A DNA stretch of 6,245 bases from Glaciecola sp. UBA1851. GTDB lineage: Bacteria > Pseudomonadota > Gammaproteobacteria > Enterobacterales > Alteromonadaceae. The notes under the pieces were generated by a model, which saw nothing but the letters and a program-made list of their open reading frames with translations, had not been told where the DNA came from and did not search any database. The stretch lies in assembly GCA_002338515.1 (NCBI GenBank), contig DDIL01000057.1, forward strand, positions 34,971 to 41,215. The letters run 5' to 3'. Shown here piece by piece: positions 1 through 4,185 of this stretch (the stretch's first letter is position 1; each line of letters opens with the position of its first letter). A program made the translations under genes and the position numbers.

Positions 1-413
1 GTACCCAAGTCGGAATAAAAGCCAGAGCCTTCAAAGAAAGTGCCATTAATAAGTTGATCCATACTGCTATCGGATATTGAGTAAAATGCGACACTTTCGA
101 ACAGGTCGTCGCCGCGATAACCAAAAGTGGAGTCAATCTCGATGAAAATTTCCCCTGAAATAACGTTGCCAACTAAACCGCTGAGATCAAAAGCAAAATA
201 TGACCTGCGTATTTCACCTTCGAAAACTGATGAACCTTCACCAGTATAAAATATTCCGTTCTGGGTGCCAGAGCCACTACAAACCACAGAATTACCGTTA
301 AAACATCCTCGAGAGAAGGCATTTAGTTCATAGGTTATTGCAGCATTAGCCGAGAGACTGATTAAAGTTGTAAGCATGACAAGAGTAGTTATCAATCTAT
401 TCGTAACTAGCAT
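1..413 (-). CDS. exported protein, PEP-CTERM-associated type, N-terminal part (cut by window edge)
   Basis: The frame starts at ATG (413-411 on the minus strand) and runs 137 codons without a stop to the left edge, so the C-terminus is missing. AGGAG lies 6 nt upstream of the ATG, which fixes this start over the later in-frame Met13. Residues 1-24 form a signal peptide (LVMLTTLISLSANA) with likely cleavage after ANA. The mature part begins AITYELNAFSRGCFNGN and has two cysteines close together (Cys37 and Cys45) that could form a disulfide. It then has a YFAFDLSGLVGNVISGEI stretch and, further on, FYSDLGT. This FDLSG...V.SGE layout is typical of short secreted proteins that often end in a PEP-CTERM sorting tag in Alteromonadales and other Gram-negatives. 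The tag itself would lie outside the window and cannot be checked. The protein is probably exported to the surface or matrix; its molecular function is unknown. Confidence 0.75.
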   Translation of the reverse strand, partial: MLVTNRLITTLVMLTTLISLSANAAITYELNAFSRGCFNGNSVVCSGSGTQNGIFYTGEGSSVFEGEIRRSYFAFDLSGLVGNVISGEIFIEIDSTFGYRGDDLFESVAFYSISDSSMDQLINGTFFEGSGFYSDLG

Positions 414-436
414 AAATTGCTCCTTTATGATGTTGT

Positions 437-465
437 ATTAAAGAAAAAGCCTATAGTCACAGCAA
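437..465 (-). promoter_or_regulatory. probable sigma-70 promoter of the leftward exported-protein gene
   Basis: Read on the minus strand, TTGCTG (465-460) is followed after 17 nt by TTTAAT (442-437), which matches the -10 consensus at 5 of 6 positions. Transcription would start about 17 nt before the ATG, just ahead of the AGGAG ribosome site. The -35 box is weak (3 of 6). I looked for a sigma-54 TGGC-N8-TTGC site, as used by some PEP-CTERM regulons, and saw none here. Confidence 0.35.
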
Positions 466-775
466 ATGTTCTGACGCATTAACTATGATGTAAAGTAGAC
501 AGTACTAACTCTAAATAGGTTAACTCTTTGTTCCGTCACGTTATCACACCCATAAATTTTTCTTATGAGTGTAAATACTTAGTTTTCGTTTTTTCTTACT
601 TATATTTCTGGCCTTTTAGATGGTCTTCTCTCGAAATAGCCAGTGTAAAGCTTTTTTCAAACCGTTTTGGATGAAAACGTTACCTAATAATTTGCTAAGT
701 GAAGTTTCCAGACGATTGTTTTGGAGGTTTCAGCAAAAATTCGTCTGAGTGCCACACGCCTATTAGGAGCATAAA
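466..775. other. intergenic stretch without a supported gene
   Basis: This AT-rich stretch has stops in all frames except one GTG-initiated plus frame from 699 that has no ribosome site near its start. The one clear structure is the inverted repeat at 663-679, listed separately. An AATAAT box at 686-691 could be a -10 element for the small frames downstream, but no good -35 lies 16-18 nt before it. Confidence 0.5.
663..679. repeat. 17-bp inverted repeat CGTTTT-N5-AAAACG
   Basis: CGTTTT (663-668) and AAAACG (674-679) are perfect reverse complements around GGATG. The repeat sits just upstream of AATAAT (686-691), a 5-of-6 match to a -10 box, and about 100 nt before the small frames at 776-941. 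The position would suit an operator; this is inference. As an RNA hairpin it has only two GC pairs and would be weak. Confidence 0.3.
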
Positions 776-847
776 TTGTCGAAAAAAGGAAAAATTCCTT
801 GGTACCTTAGGCTTAACGCCGAAATGCGCAGAGTCGCCTATGCATGA
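776..847 (+). CDS. candidate 23-residue basic peptide, TTG start, overlaps next small frame
   Basis: AGGAG at 765-769 is followed by a 6-nt spacer and TTG (776-778), an optimal ribosome-site geometry. The frame encodes 23 residues beginning MSKKGKIPWYLRLNAE and ends at TGA 845-847. The peptide is strongly basic (three Lys in the first six residues, then three Arg) with a Trp-Tyr pair. Its last 8 nt overlap the ATG of the 33-residue membrane peptide frame (ATGCATGA arrangement), which would allow translational coupling. I do not recognise it. It could be a leader for the downstream frame or a chance frame; only the ribosome site and the overlap support it. Confidence 0.3.
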   Translation: MSKKGKIPWYLRLNAEMRRVAYA

Positions 848-941
848 GATATTACTTTCCATCCCCCTGATATGTGCGCTCGTTTTATTGATTGCCTCCG
901 CTTACTATGGCTTGCGTGCGTTTCGTGAAAAACGCTTCTGA
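840..941 (+). CDS. candidate 33-residue single-span membrane peptide
   Basis: The ATG at 840 opens a 33-residue frame that begins MHEILLSIPLICALVLLIAS and ends RAFREKRF. Residues 4-24 form one hydrophobic helix long enough to cross the membrane, followed by a positively charged tail, so the C-terminus would be cytoplasmic. The ATG has no ribosome site of its own. Translation would depend on coupling with the 776-847 frame, which it overlaps by 8 nt. A GTG at 699 is an in-frame alternative giving 80 residues, but its N-terminal part is unlike a typical protein and it lacks a ribosome site. A short hydrophobic peptide with a basic end behind an overlapping leader frame resembles hok/mok-like type I toxins in layout only; there is no recognisable sequence similarity. 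It could also be a small subunit of a membrane complex. Function unknown. Confidence 0.33.
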   Translation: MHEILLSIPLICALVLLIASAYYGLRAFREKRF

Positions 942-965
942 GTGGCCATGAAGTGTGGTGACTCA
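939..965 (+). terminator. stem-loop beginning at the stop codon of the 33-residue frame
   Basis: TGAGT (939-943) pairs with ACTCA (961-965), and inside it CCA (946-948) pairs with TGG (956-958), with a 2x2 internal mismatch between the two stems. The stem starts at the TGA stop of the small frame and is followed by TATTTGATTT, a poor U-tract. It may be a weak terminator or a 3'-protecting hairpin. Confidence 0.25.
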
Positions 966-1204
966 TATTTGATTTGACAGTTTCGATATCACGTAATGCG
1001 AGGTGTGTGAGAAATTTAACGTAAAGATTACATCAAAATACAGTAGTATAATTCTTCGTTCGTATGTCTGCTTCGTGCAAAAGATGGTAGGTTAAGCTGA
1101 ATTCTTGTCGTTTTTTATATTTAAATGAGTGACAAAAAACATCTGTGAGTTCAATTGCGGACATTCGAGTGGCAATCCTGACGGTGAAGTTTGTGCTATT
1201 ACCC

Positions 1205-1253
1205 GTCCGTAACCCGCGCGTAGGTGAGGGCCTCCTGAGTAGGTGAAGCGGAC
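1205..1253. repeat. GC-rich patch with direct repeat GTAGGTGA inside GTCCG/CGGAC ends
   Basis: GTCCG (1205-1209) and CGGAC (1249-1253) are perfect reverse complements and frame a 39-nt interior. Inside are two copies of GTAGGTGA (1220-1227 and 1239-1246), 19 nt apart start to start, with GGGCCTCC between them. The patch is much richer in GC than the surrounding sequence. The layout could be a structured RNA or a tandem protein-binding site. I do not recognise the family. Confidence 0.3.
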
Positions 1254-1291
1254 CTTAACTAAATGAATTTTCCACTTTAATAGGACAGTAA

Positions 1292-1477
1292 ACTAAAAAC
1301 AAAAGTCATACGCACACTGATATTCCTATCGTTTACGATGATGTCATTAGTGCCTTCCCGAAAGACACTACAATACTTAATAAAAACATGAACATGTCTA
1401 TCGCCGGGAAAAAACCATCCTTATCCACCCTAAATAAAATTGCCGAAAGTCCATATGTAATTGCCGATAAACAATAA
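1292..1477 (+). pseudogene. possible decayed reading frame, unrecognised
   Basis: The plus frame is open for 61 codons between TAA 1289-1291 and TAA 1475-1477, in sequence AT-rich enough that stops would be expected about every 15-20 codons. It encodes a protein-like stretch including DIPIVYDDVISAFPKD and SLSTLNKIAESPYVIADKQ. There is no usable start before ATG 1388 and no ribosome site, so at most it is the tail of a lost gene. I cannot name a parent family. Chance remains a real alternative. Confidence 0.17.
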
Positions 1478-1484
1478 TTATATA

Positions 1485-1512
1485 TTGACTTTCAACCATA
1501 AAAGACTAAAGT
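1485..1512 (+). promoter_or_regulatory. probable promoter of the DUF2975-HTH operon
   Basis: TTGACT (1485-1490, 5 of 6 to consensus) is followed after 16 nt by TAAAGT (1507-1512, 4 of 6). An A/T-only run (ataattatata) lies directly upstream and could act as an UP element. ACTTT (1488-1492) and AAAGT (1508-1512) form a small dyad spanning the promoter, a plausible but unproven site for autoregulation by the operon's own HTH protein. Predicted transcription would start near 1519-1521, leaving a leader of about 58 nt before the 1578 ATG. Confidence 0.42.
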
Positions 1513-1549
1513 ATTAATAAATGCACATCCACAAATCAGTGGAGGCTAG

Positions 1550-1588
1550 ATGCGATGTATGATTGGAGAAAAGTGTCATGGTGAGTGA
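1550..1588 (+). CDS. candidate 12-residue leader peptide overlapping the DUF2975 start
   Basis: GTGGAGG ends at 1545 and ATG follows at 1550, so this frame has the strongest ribosome site in the operon. It encodes 12 residues, MRCMIGEKCHGE, and stops at TGA 1586-1588, 9 nt into the DUF2975 coding region (ATG 1578) in another frame. Ribosomes loading here would finish over the DUF2975 start, which suits translational coupling or control. It contains two Cys and one His but no codon run of the attenuator kind. The alternative is that GGAGG is unused, or serves TTG 1563 poorly at 17 nt. Confidence 0.25.
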   Translation: MRCMIGEKCHGE

Positions 1589-2096
1589 AAAAAGTGAGTT
1601 GCTATATGCAAAAGTGGCCAAGGTTAGCGGTATTGCAATCCCTATTCTTTATATTTTCTTGGGATTGCTCTGTATCGCAATGTTTGCTCTGACAGGGGTG
1701 GTGTTATTTGGTACGGGAGAACTTGAAATGGACTATGGTTCACACGTCGATTTGACCAACCTTGACTGGGTCAATCGTATTGTTCTGGCGCTGGCCTTTG
1801 TTTTTACTTTGGGCTGTTTAGTGCGTTTATTCAGGAAGCTTATTCAAGTGGCTAGATATTTTAAAGAAGGTAGCATATTTAGTGAGCAAACTGCGGATTG
1901 TGCTCATTCCGCAGCATTTACCCTAATGATTATATATATTGGTTCGCTGTTTATTGGGGCACATGTAGCGTTCCTTTCTGGTGATCTAAGGCTGGATATT
2001 CCAGATGGGGTTTTCGCTATTGTTTTCGCGTATTTATTTGCGTGGGTGCTAAAAATTGGCAGTCAGTTAAAAGCCGAAAACGACCTGACGGTGTAG
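1578..2096 (+). CDS. DUF2975 family four-helix membrane protein
   Basis: The 172-residue protein has four hydrophobic segments at about residues 17-44, 67-85, 112-132 and 142-160, so it is an inner-membrane protein. The family signature lies between helices 2 and 3: LFRKLIQVARYFKEGSIFSEQ (residues 84-104), the usual arginine-rich loop ending in G-x-I-F. The tail QLKAENDLTV (163-172) is the typical DUF2975 end. Length and layout are normal for the family, whose biochemical role is unknown. Its genes regularly sit directly upstream of a small Cro/C1 regulator, as with YoaS and YozG in Bacillus, and that is the case here (8-nt gap). I infer a membrane sensor or anchor for the regulator. I chose ATG 1578 because GGAG (1565-1568) lies 9 nt upstream; TTG 1563 would add five residues but consumes that ribosome site. 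Confidence 0.87.
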   Translation: MVSEKSELLYAKVAKVSGIAIPILYIFLGLLCIAMFALTGVVLFGTGELEMDYGSHVDLTNLDWVNRIVLALAFVFTLGCLVRLFRKLIQVARYFKEGSIFSEQTADCAHSAAFTLMIIYIGSLFIGAHVAFLSGDLRLDIPDGVFAIVFAYLFAWVLKIGSQLKAENDLTV

Positions 2097-2107
2097 GAGG
2101 AAACGTG
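2095..2107 (+). promoter_or_regulatory. strong ribosome site setting a GTG start for the HTH gene
   Basis: AGGAGG (2095-2100) overlaps the TAG stop of the DUF2975 gene and is followed by AAAC and GTG (2105-2107). This near-perfect anti-16S match decides the start at GTG. The upstream in-frame ATG at 2042 lies inside the DUF2975 gene and would add 21 residues unlike any HTH family N-terminus. The stop-overlapping site implies coupled translation of the pair. Confidence 0.8.
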
Positions 2108-2320
2108 CCCATTATCGTGAATTTGGATGTGATGTTAGCCAAACGGAAAATGCGCTCCAACGAACTGGCCGAGCGCATTGGTATTACTTCGCAAAACCTA
2201 TCCATATTAAAAACCGGTCGGGCTCGGGCTGTGCGCTTCGACACTCTTGAAAAGATATGCGCGGTACTCGAATGCCAACCTGGTGATTTACTAGAGTTTT
2301 CACAAGAGGAGAAACTCTAG
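2105..2320 (+). CDS. Cro/C1-type HTH regulator, YozG-like, partner of DUF2975 protein
   Basis: The 71-residue protein starts MPIIVNLDVMLAKRKMRSNE. It is almost entirely one helix-turn-helix domain. Helix 2 is about residues 18-26 (NELAERIG), the turn ITSQ, and the recognition helix about 29-40 (QNLSILKTGRARA). A second conserved block, FDTLEKICAVLECQPGDLLEF (45-65), is the classic end of short XRE regulators found with DUF2975 proteins. Two Cys (52 and 57) fall in that block. It should bind DNA as a dimer in the cytoplasm. Targets are not shown by the sequence; its own promoter near 1485-1512 is the first candidate. It has no sensor domain, so any signal would have to come from another protein, the DUF2975 partner being the obvious choice. 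The gene ends inside an inverted repeat (2291-2320). Confidence 0.9.
   Translation: MPIIVNLDVMLAKRKMRSNELAERIGITSQNLSILKTGRARAVRFDTLEKICAVLECQPGDLLEFSQEEKL
2291..2320. repeat. perfect 9-bp inverted repeat ending at the HTH stop codon
   Basis: CTAGAGTTT (2291-2299) and AAACTCTAG (2312-2320) are exact reverse complements around a 12-nt loop, TCACAAGAGGAG. The right arm ends with the TAG stop. No T-run follows, so it is not a normal intrinsic terminator. The loop carries AGAGGAG (2305-2311), a good ribosome site located 8 nt before the GTG at 2320. The structure could present or restrict that site, protect the mRNA end, or be a DNA operator. It lies within codons for residues LLEFSQEEKL, so coding alone does not explain the symmetry. 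Confidence 0.6.
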
Positions 2321-2370
2321 TGAGATTGCTGTTCGTTCTCCCATTAGTGCTCTATTTTATGTACGAGTGA
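2320..2370 (+). CDS. candidate 16-residue hydrophobic peptide overlapping the HTH stop
   Basis: The HTH stop and a GTG overlap as TAGTG (2318-2322). The GTG frame encodes MRLLFVLPLVLYFMYE and stops at TGA 2368-2370. GAGGAG (2306-2311) sits 8 nt upstream, in the loop of the inverted repeat, so initiation coupled to the HTH gene is plausible. The product would be a minimal membrane peptide. It may instead be the broken start of a longer third gene: the +1 frame from 2367 stays open for 41 more codons before TGA. I recognise neither part. Confidence 0.22.
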   Translation: MRLLFVLPLVLYFMYE

Positions 2371-2650
2371 AATGCCTCTACGGGCGTACAATCACCTTCA
2401 AATCATTTCATGGGCAAAAATCACTGCGACCTTATCAATACTATGCCACTAAATTTGAGACCCAGTATCAGAGAGCATTTTCGGAAACTTGAAGGGGACT
2501 GAAAGGGTTTGCCTCCCATTTTATAGGGGTTTTCCGACTTAAAGTATAATTTAGCAATGACCACCACTAGTTGACCCGGATATGGAGTCGTAGAATATCA
2601 CGCCCTAAACTTTCGACTTTTTTGAAAAAGCTGTGCAGTGTGAACAAATC

Positions 2651-2995
2651 TCATTCGGTGTGCGTGAATTCGTAGTTTTGTTTATGAAAAGCCTTCGTAG
2701 AAACAATAAAATATAGCAATGCGCTTATTTTTCGACCGACCGCTCCTTGTCTTGAGCGGACCTCTATCACTCCTTCGTCAACCGATCGCTTATCGATCAA
2801 AGCCATCTTACATTGACAAATTCTGACCGTCCGGAAACTGCCTCGATCTTGCCCGATTAACAACAGTCGCAAGTCATCCACAAGCGGTCATAGCGTGTAT
2901 AGGATAAAGAATTCATGGTCGATATTGCCATTAACTCTGACGACAAATCGGTCAAACTTTGCTAGCGTACCTAGAACATTAAAATAAGTATAAGG
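2651..2995 (-). pseudogene. possible decayed minus-strand gene with one in-frame TGA
   Basis: On the minus strand one frame is open from 2995 down to its TGA at 2653-2651, interrupted only by TGA at 2890-2888. That is 114 sense codons with one internal stop, more than expected by chance in this composition. The part before the stop includes KFDRFVVRVNGNIDHEFF. The part after it includes DDLRLLLIGQDRGSFRTVRI and VGRKISALLYFIVSTKAFH. A GTG at 2881 could start the second part (76 residues), but no ribosome site precedes it. I cannot assign a family. It may be a remnant of a gene with a point nonsense mutation, or chance. Confidence 0.2.
2740..2798. repeat. two adjacent perfect hairpins
   Basis: The first is CCGCTC (2740-2745) facing GAGCGG (2754-2759) with an 8-nt loop. 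The second is GATCG (2784-2788) facing CGATC (2794-2798) with the 5-nt loop CTTAT. They are 24 nt apart and stand out as GC-rich stems in an AT-rich gap. Neither is followed by a T-run on the plus strand. They could belong to a small structured RNA or a DNA-binding site. Confidence 0.35.
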
Positions 2996-3007
2996 TTAAC
3001 GATAGAC

Positions 3008-3763
3008 ATGAAACTGAAAATACCTATTGTGTTATTACTTTTTTCCCCACCACTGCTGGCACAACAGTCTTTTCAACAACAGCATTCCCCTAATGGTCAT
3101 GTATCTGAAAACAGTAATTTCAAAAACGTAGTCTCTAGCCAAAAGGATGGCTTTGTCGGATGCATTGACTATAAATTAAGATATGAAGGCGTTGAAACAA
3201 AAGATGTGGAAGCATTAGAGAAAATCGAATTTTTAATTGCTGATACAGCTGAAAACTATGGCATAAAAAGGACACGTTGTTATAACCAATCAGGTGATTG
3301 GGTTGCGATATATAGTGACGCAGCGCATGTTGATAAGGTTTGGTATTTTGCAGATATCAACGAAGAATACACCTTATTCCAAAATGGTGTTTTAAAGTTT
3401 TCGATAAACTCTGAGGCTGAGCCAGAAGGATTTTATGATTTAGGAATAAAGGAAATAGAATATACTGACTCTAATAAATCAATTTTGGGCTACAAGACCA
3501 AGAAAATAATGGTGGAATTAGAGTCTGGAACTACCACCGAGTATTGGATTAGCGATAAAATAACAAGATTACCGGCTTCTTACGAAAAGAATAAATTAGC
3601 ATACACCAATCAAATTATGGGAGCGGTTCAGGGTATACATCTATATCAAAAGAAAACTGTTGCCAACTTATTTGTTACAATTGAAGAAGCAGTGTCGATC
3701 GAATTTGAGAAACCTTCTAGCACACTATTTTTACTTCCTGATGTTGATGTATATAGTTGGTAA
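3008..3763 (+). CDS. exported protein of unknown function, loosely GLPGLI/DUF4412-like
   Basis: The 251-residue protein starts with a signal peptide, MKLKIPIVLLLFSPPLLA, with likely cleavage between Ala18 and Gln19. No lipobox cysteine is present, so it should be soluble in the periplasm or secreted. A Gln/Ser/Asn-rich linker (19-45) precedes the folded part. Cys52 and Cys91 are the only cysteines and could form one disulfide. From about 105 to 250 the pattern is of beta-strands: VWYFADINEEYTLF, then ILGYKTKKIMVEL (159-171), TTEYWISDKI (176-185), and FEKPSSTLFLLPD near the end. The order 'G-Y-K-T-K-K, then E-Y-W-x-S-D, then a late V-x-I' resembles GLPGLI, DUF4412 and LolA-like carrier folds, but this is from memory of the pattern and is weak. 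The ribosome site is poor (AAGG, 12 nt away). No partner gene is adjacent; function unknown. Confidence 0.8.
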   Translation: MKLKIPIVLLLFSPPLLAQQSFQQQHSPNGHVSENSNFKNVVSSQKDGFVGCIDYKLRYEGVETKDVEALEKIEFLIADTAENYGIKRTRCYNQSGDWVAIYSDAAHVDKVWYFADINEEYTLFQNGVLKFSINSEAEPEGFYDLGIKEIEYTDSNKSILGYKTKKIMVELESGTTTEYWISDKITRLPASYEKNKLAYTNQIMGAVQGIHLYQKKTVANLFVTIEEAVSIEFEKPSSTLFLLPDVDVYSW

Positions 3764-4113
3764 AATTAAAGCGATACTGTCATGCTTCATCCAATGGCAG
3801 ACAGTCAGATTCAAAACACCAATTATAAACAAGATTTGGAGATTGCAAGATTAAAACGATCTCTATGAATCACACAGCTTGTATTATTACACTCTTCATT
3901 TTTGTAGTTTAACATAATAAAAAACCAATACTTGTTGCTACATTGGTTCTGTTAATTCCTAAAATATTTGCGACTGTTTTAATGTAGAAGGCGCATCAGT
4001 AGAAAAACCTTTGCAAATAAATAAGCATGTAAAATACTTTCTTACAATATCGTTCTACAAGTTGCTTTAGTAATCTCGTATCATTTTATGACATCGTTGC
4101 GGTCGTTTGTCTA
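3764..4113. other. 350-nt intergenic region
   Basis: No gene is supported between the secreted protein and the hydrolase promoter. A 28-codon ATG frame at 3782-3868 has no ribosome site. The only structure is the hairpin at 3923-3948, listed separately. The rest is AT-rich sequence without recognisable sites. Confidence 0.5.
3914..3948 (-). terminator. terminator-like hairpin reading leftward
   Basis: AACCAAT (3923-3929) and ATTGGTT (3942-3948) are perfect reverse complements with a 12-nt loop. Read on the minus strand the second arm runs straight into TTTTTTATTATG, a good U-tract. Read on the plus strand the tail is CTGTTAATT, which is poor. No minus-strand gene lies to its right, so it may block antisense transcription into the 3008 gene, or act weakly for the rightward transcript. 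The stem has only two GC pairs. Confidence 0.35.
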
Positions 4114-4141
4114 TTGCCCATGCAGTTTATTCACGGATAAT
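4114..4141 (+). promoter_or_regulatory. probable promoter of the serine hydrolase gene
   Basis: TTGCCC (4114-4119, 4 of 6) and GATAAT (4136-4141, 5 of 6) are separated by 16 nt. Transcription would start near 4148, about 38 nt before the ATG at 4186. With this promoter and the 422-nt gap, the hydrolase is probably transcribed on its own. Confidence 0.42.
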
Positions 4142-4185
4142 AGTAATAGCGTTATGCTAAAACCGATAAAGATAGGGGCAAACCT

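Larger units (their letters stand above)
966..1484. other. 519-nt intergenic region with a GC-rich patch and a frame remnant
   Basis: No gene can be supported here. It contains a GC-rich patch (1205-1253) and a plus-strand frame open from 1292 to 1477, both listed separately. A loose dyad TTGTC-GTTTTTT (1105-1116) facing GACAAAAAAC (1131-1140) is also present. I found no tRNA, riboswitch core or attC site. Confidence 0.5.
2371..3007. other. 637-nt region without a supported gene
   Basis: This gap contains a 6-bp inverted repeat TGTACG/CGTACA (2360-2365 and 2385-2390, starting just left of the gap) and a weak CCC-ATTTTATA-GGG hairpin near 2517. It also holds two compact hairpins (2740-2798) and a long minus-strand frame broken by one TGA (2651-2995), listed separately. 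No convincing promoter for the 3008 gene was found. TATAAG at 2989-2994 looks like a -10 box but leaves only about 6 nt of leader, and AAGG at 2992-2995 is that gene's weak ribosome site, 12 nt from its ATG. Confidence 0.5.

Noticed and set aside
409..778. 11-bp direct repeat AGCATAAATTG at 409-419 and 768-778
   Set aside because: An 11-bp match is expected by chance a few times in a window of this size, and the flanks do not match.
699..839. N-terminal extension of the 33-residue membrane frame from GTG 699
   Set aside because: There is no ribosome site before the GTG, and the added residues do not look like a natural protein start. The overlapping 776 frame has the only good ribosome site nearby.
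809..1096. Integron attC site suggested by GCTTAAC near 811 and GTTAAGC near 1091
   Set aside because: The two boxes are about 280 nt apart and lack the matching inner L boxes and the long imperfect palindrome. No integrase is present.
2017..2244. 75-residue minus-strand frame over the DUF2975/HTH junction
   Set aside because: It is an antisense shadow of two well-supported genes with no start signals.
2719..2826. 35-residue plus frame beginning MRLFFDRPLLVLSG
   Set aside because: It has no ribosome site and lies opposite the longer minus-strand frame; at most one of them is real.
2813..2841. Perfect TTGACA at 2813-2818 as a promoter
   Set aside because: There is no acceptable -10 box 15-19 nt downstream.
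3660..3854. 64-residue plus frame overlapping the end of the secreted-protein gene
   Set aside because: It overlaps strongly in another frame and has no ribosome site.
3782..3868. 28-residue frame ending LEIARLKRSL
   Set aside because: It looks helical, but there is no ribosome site or promoter and no recognised family.
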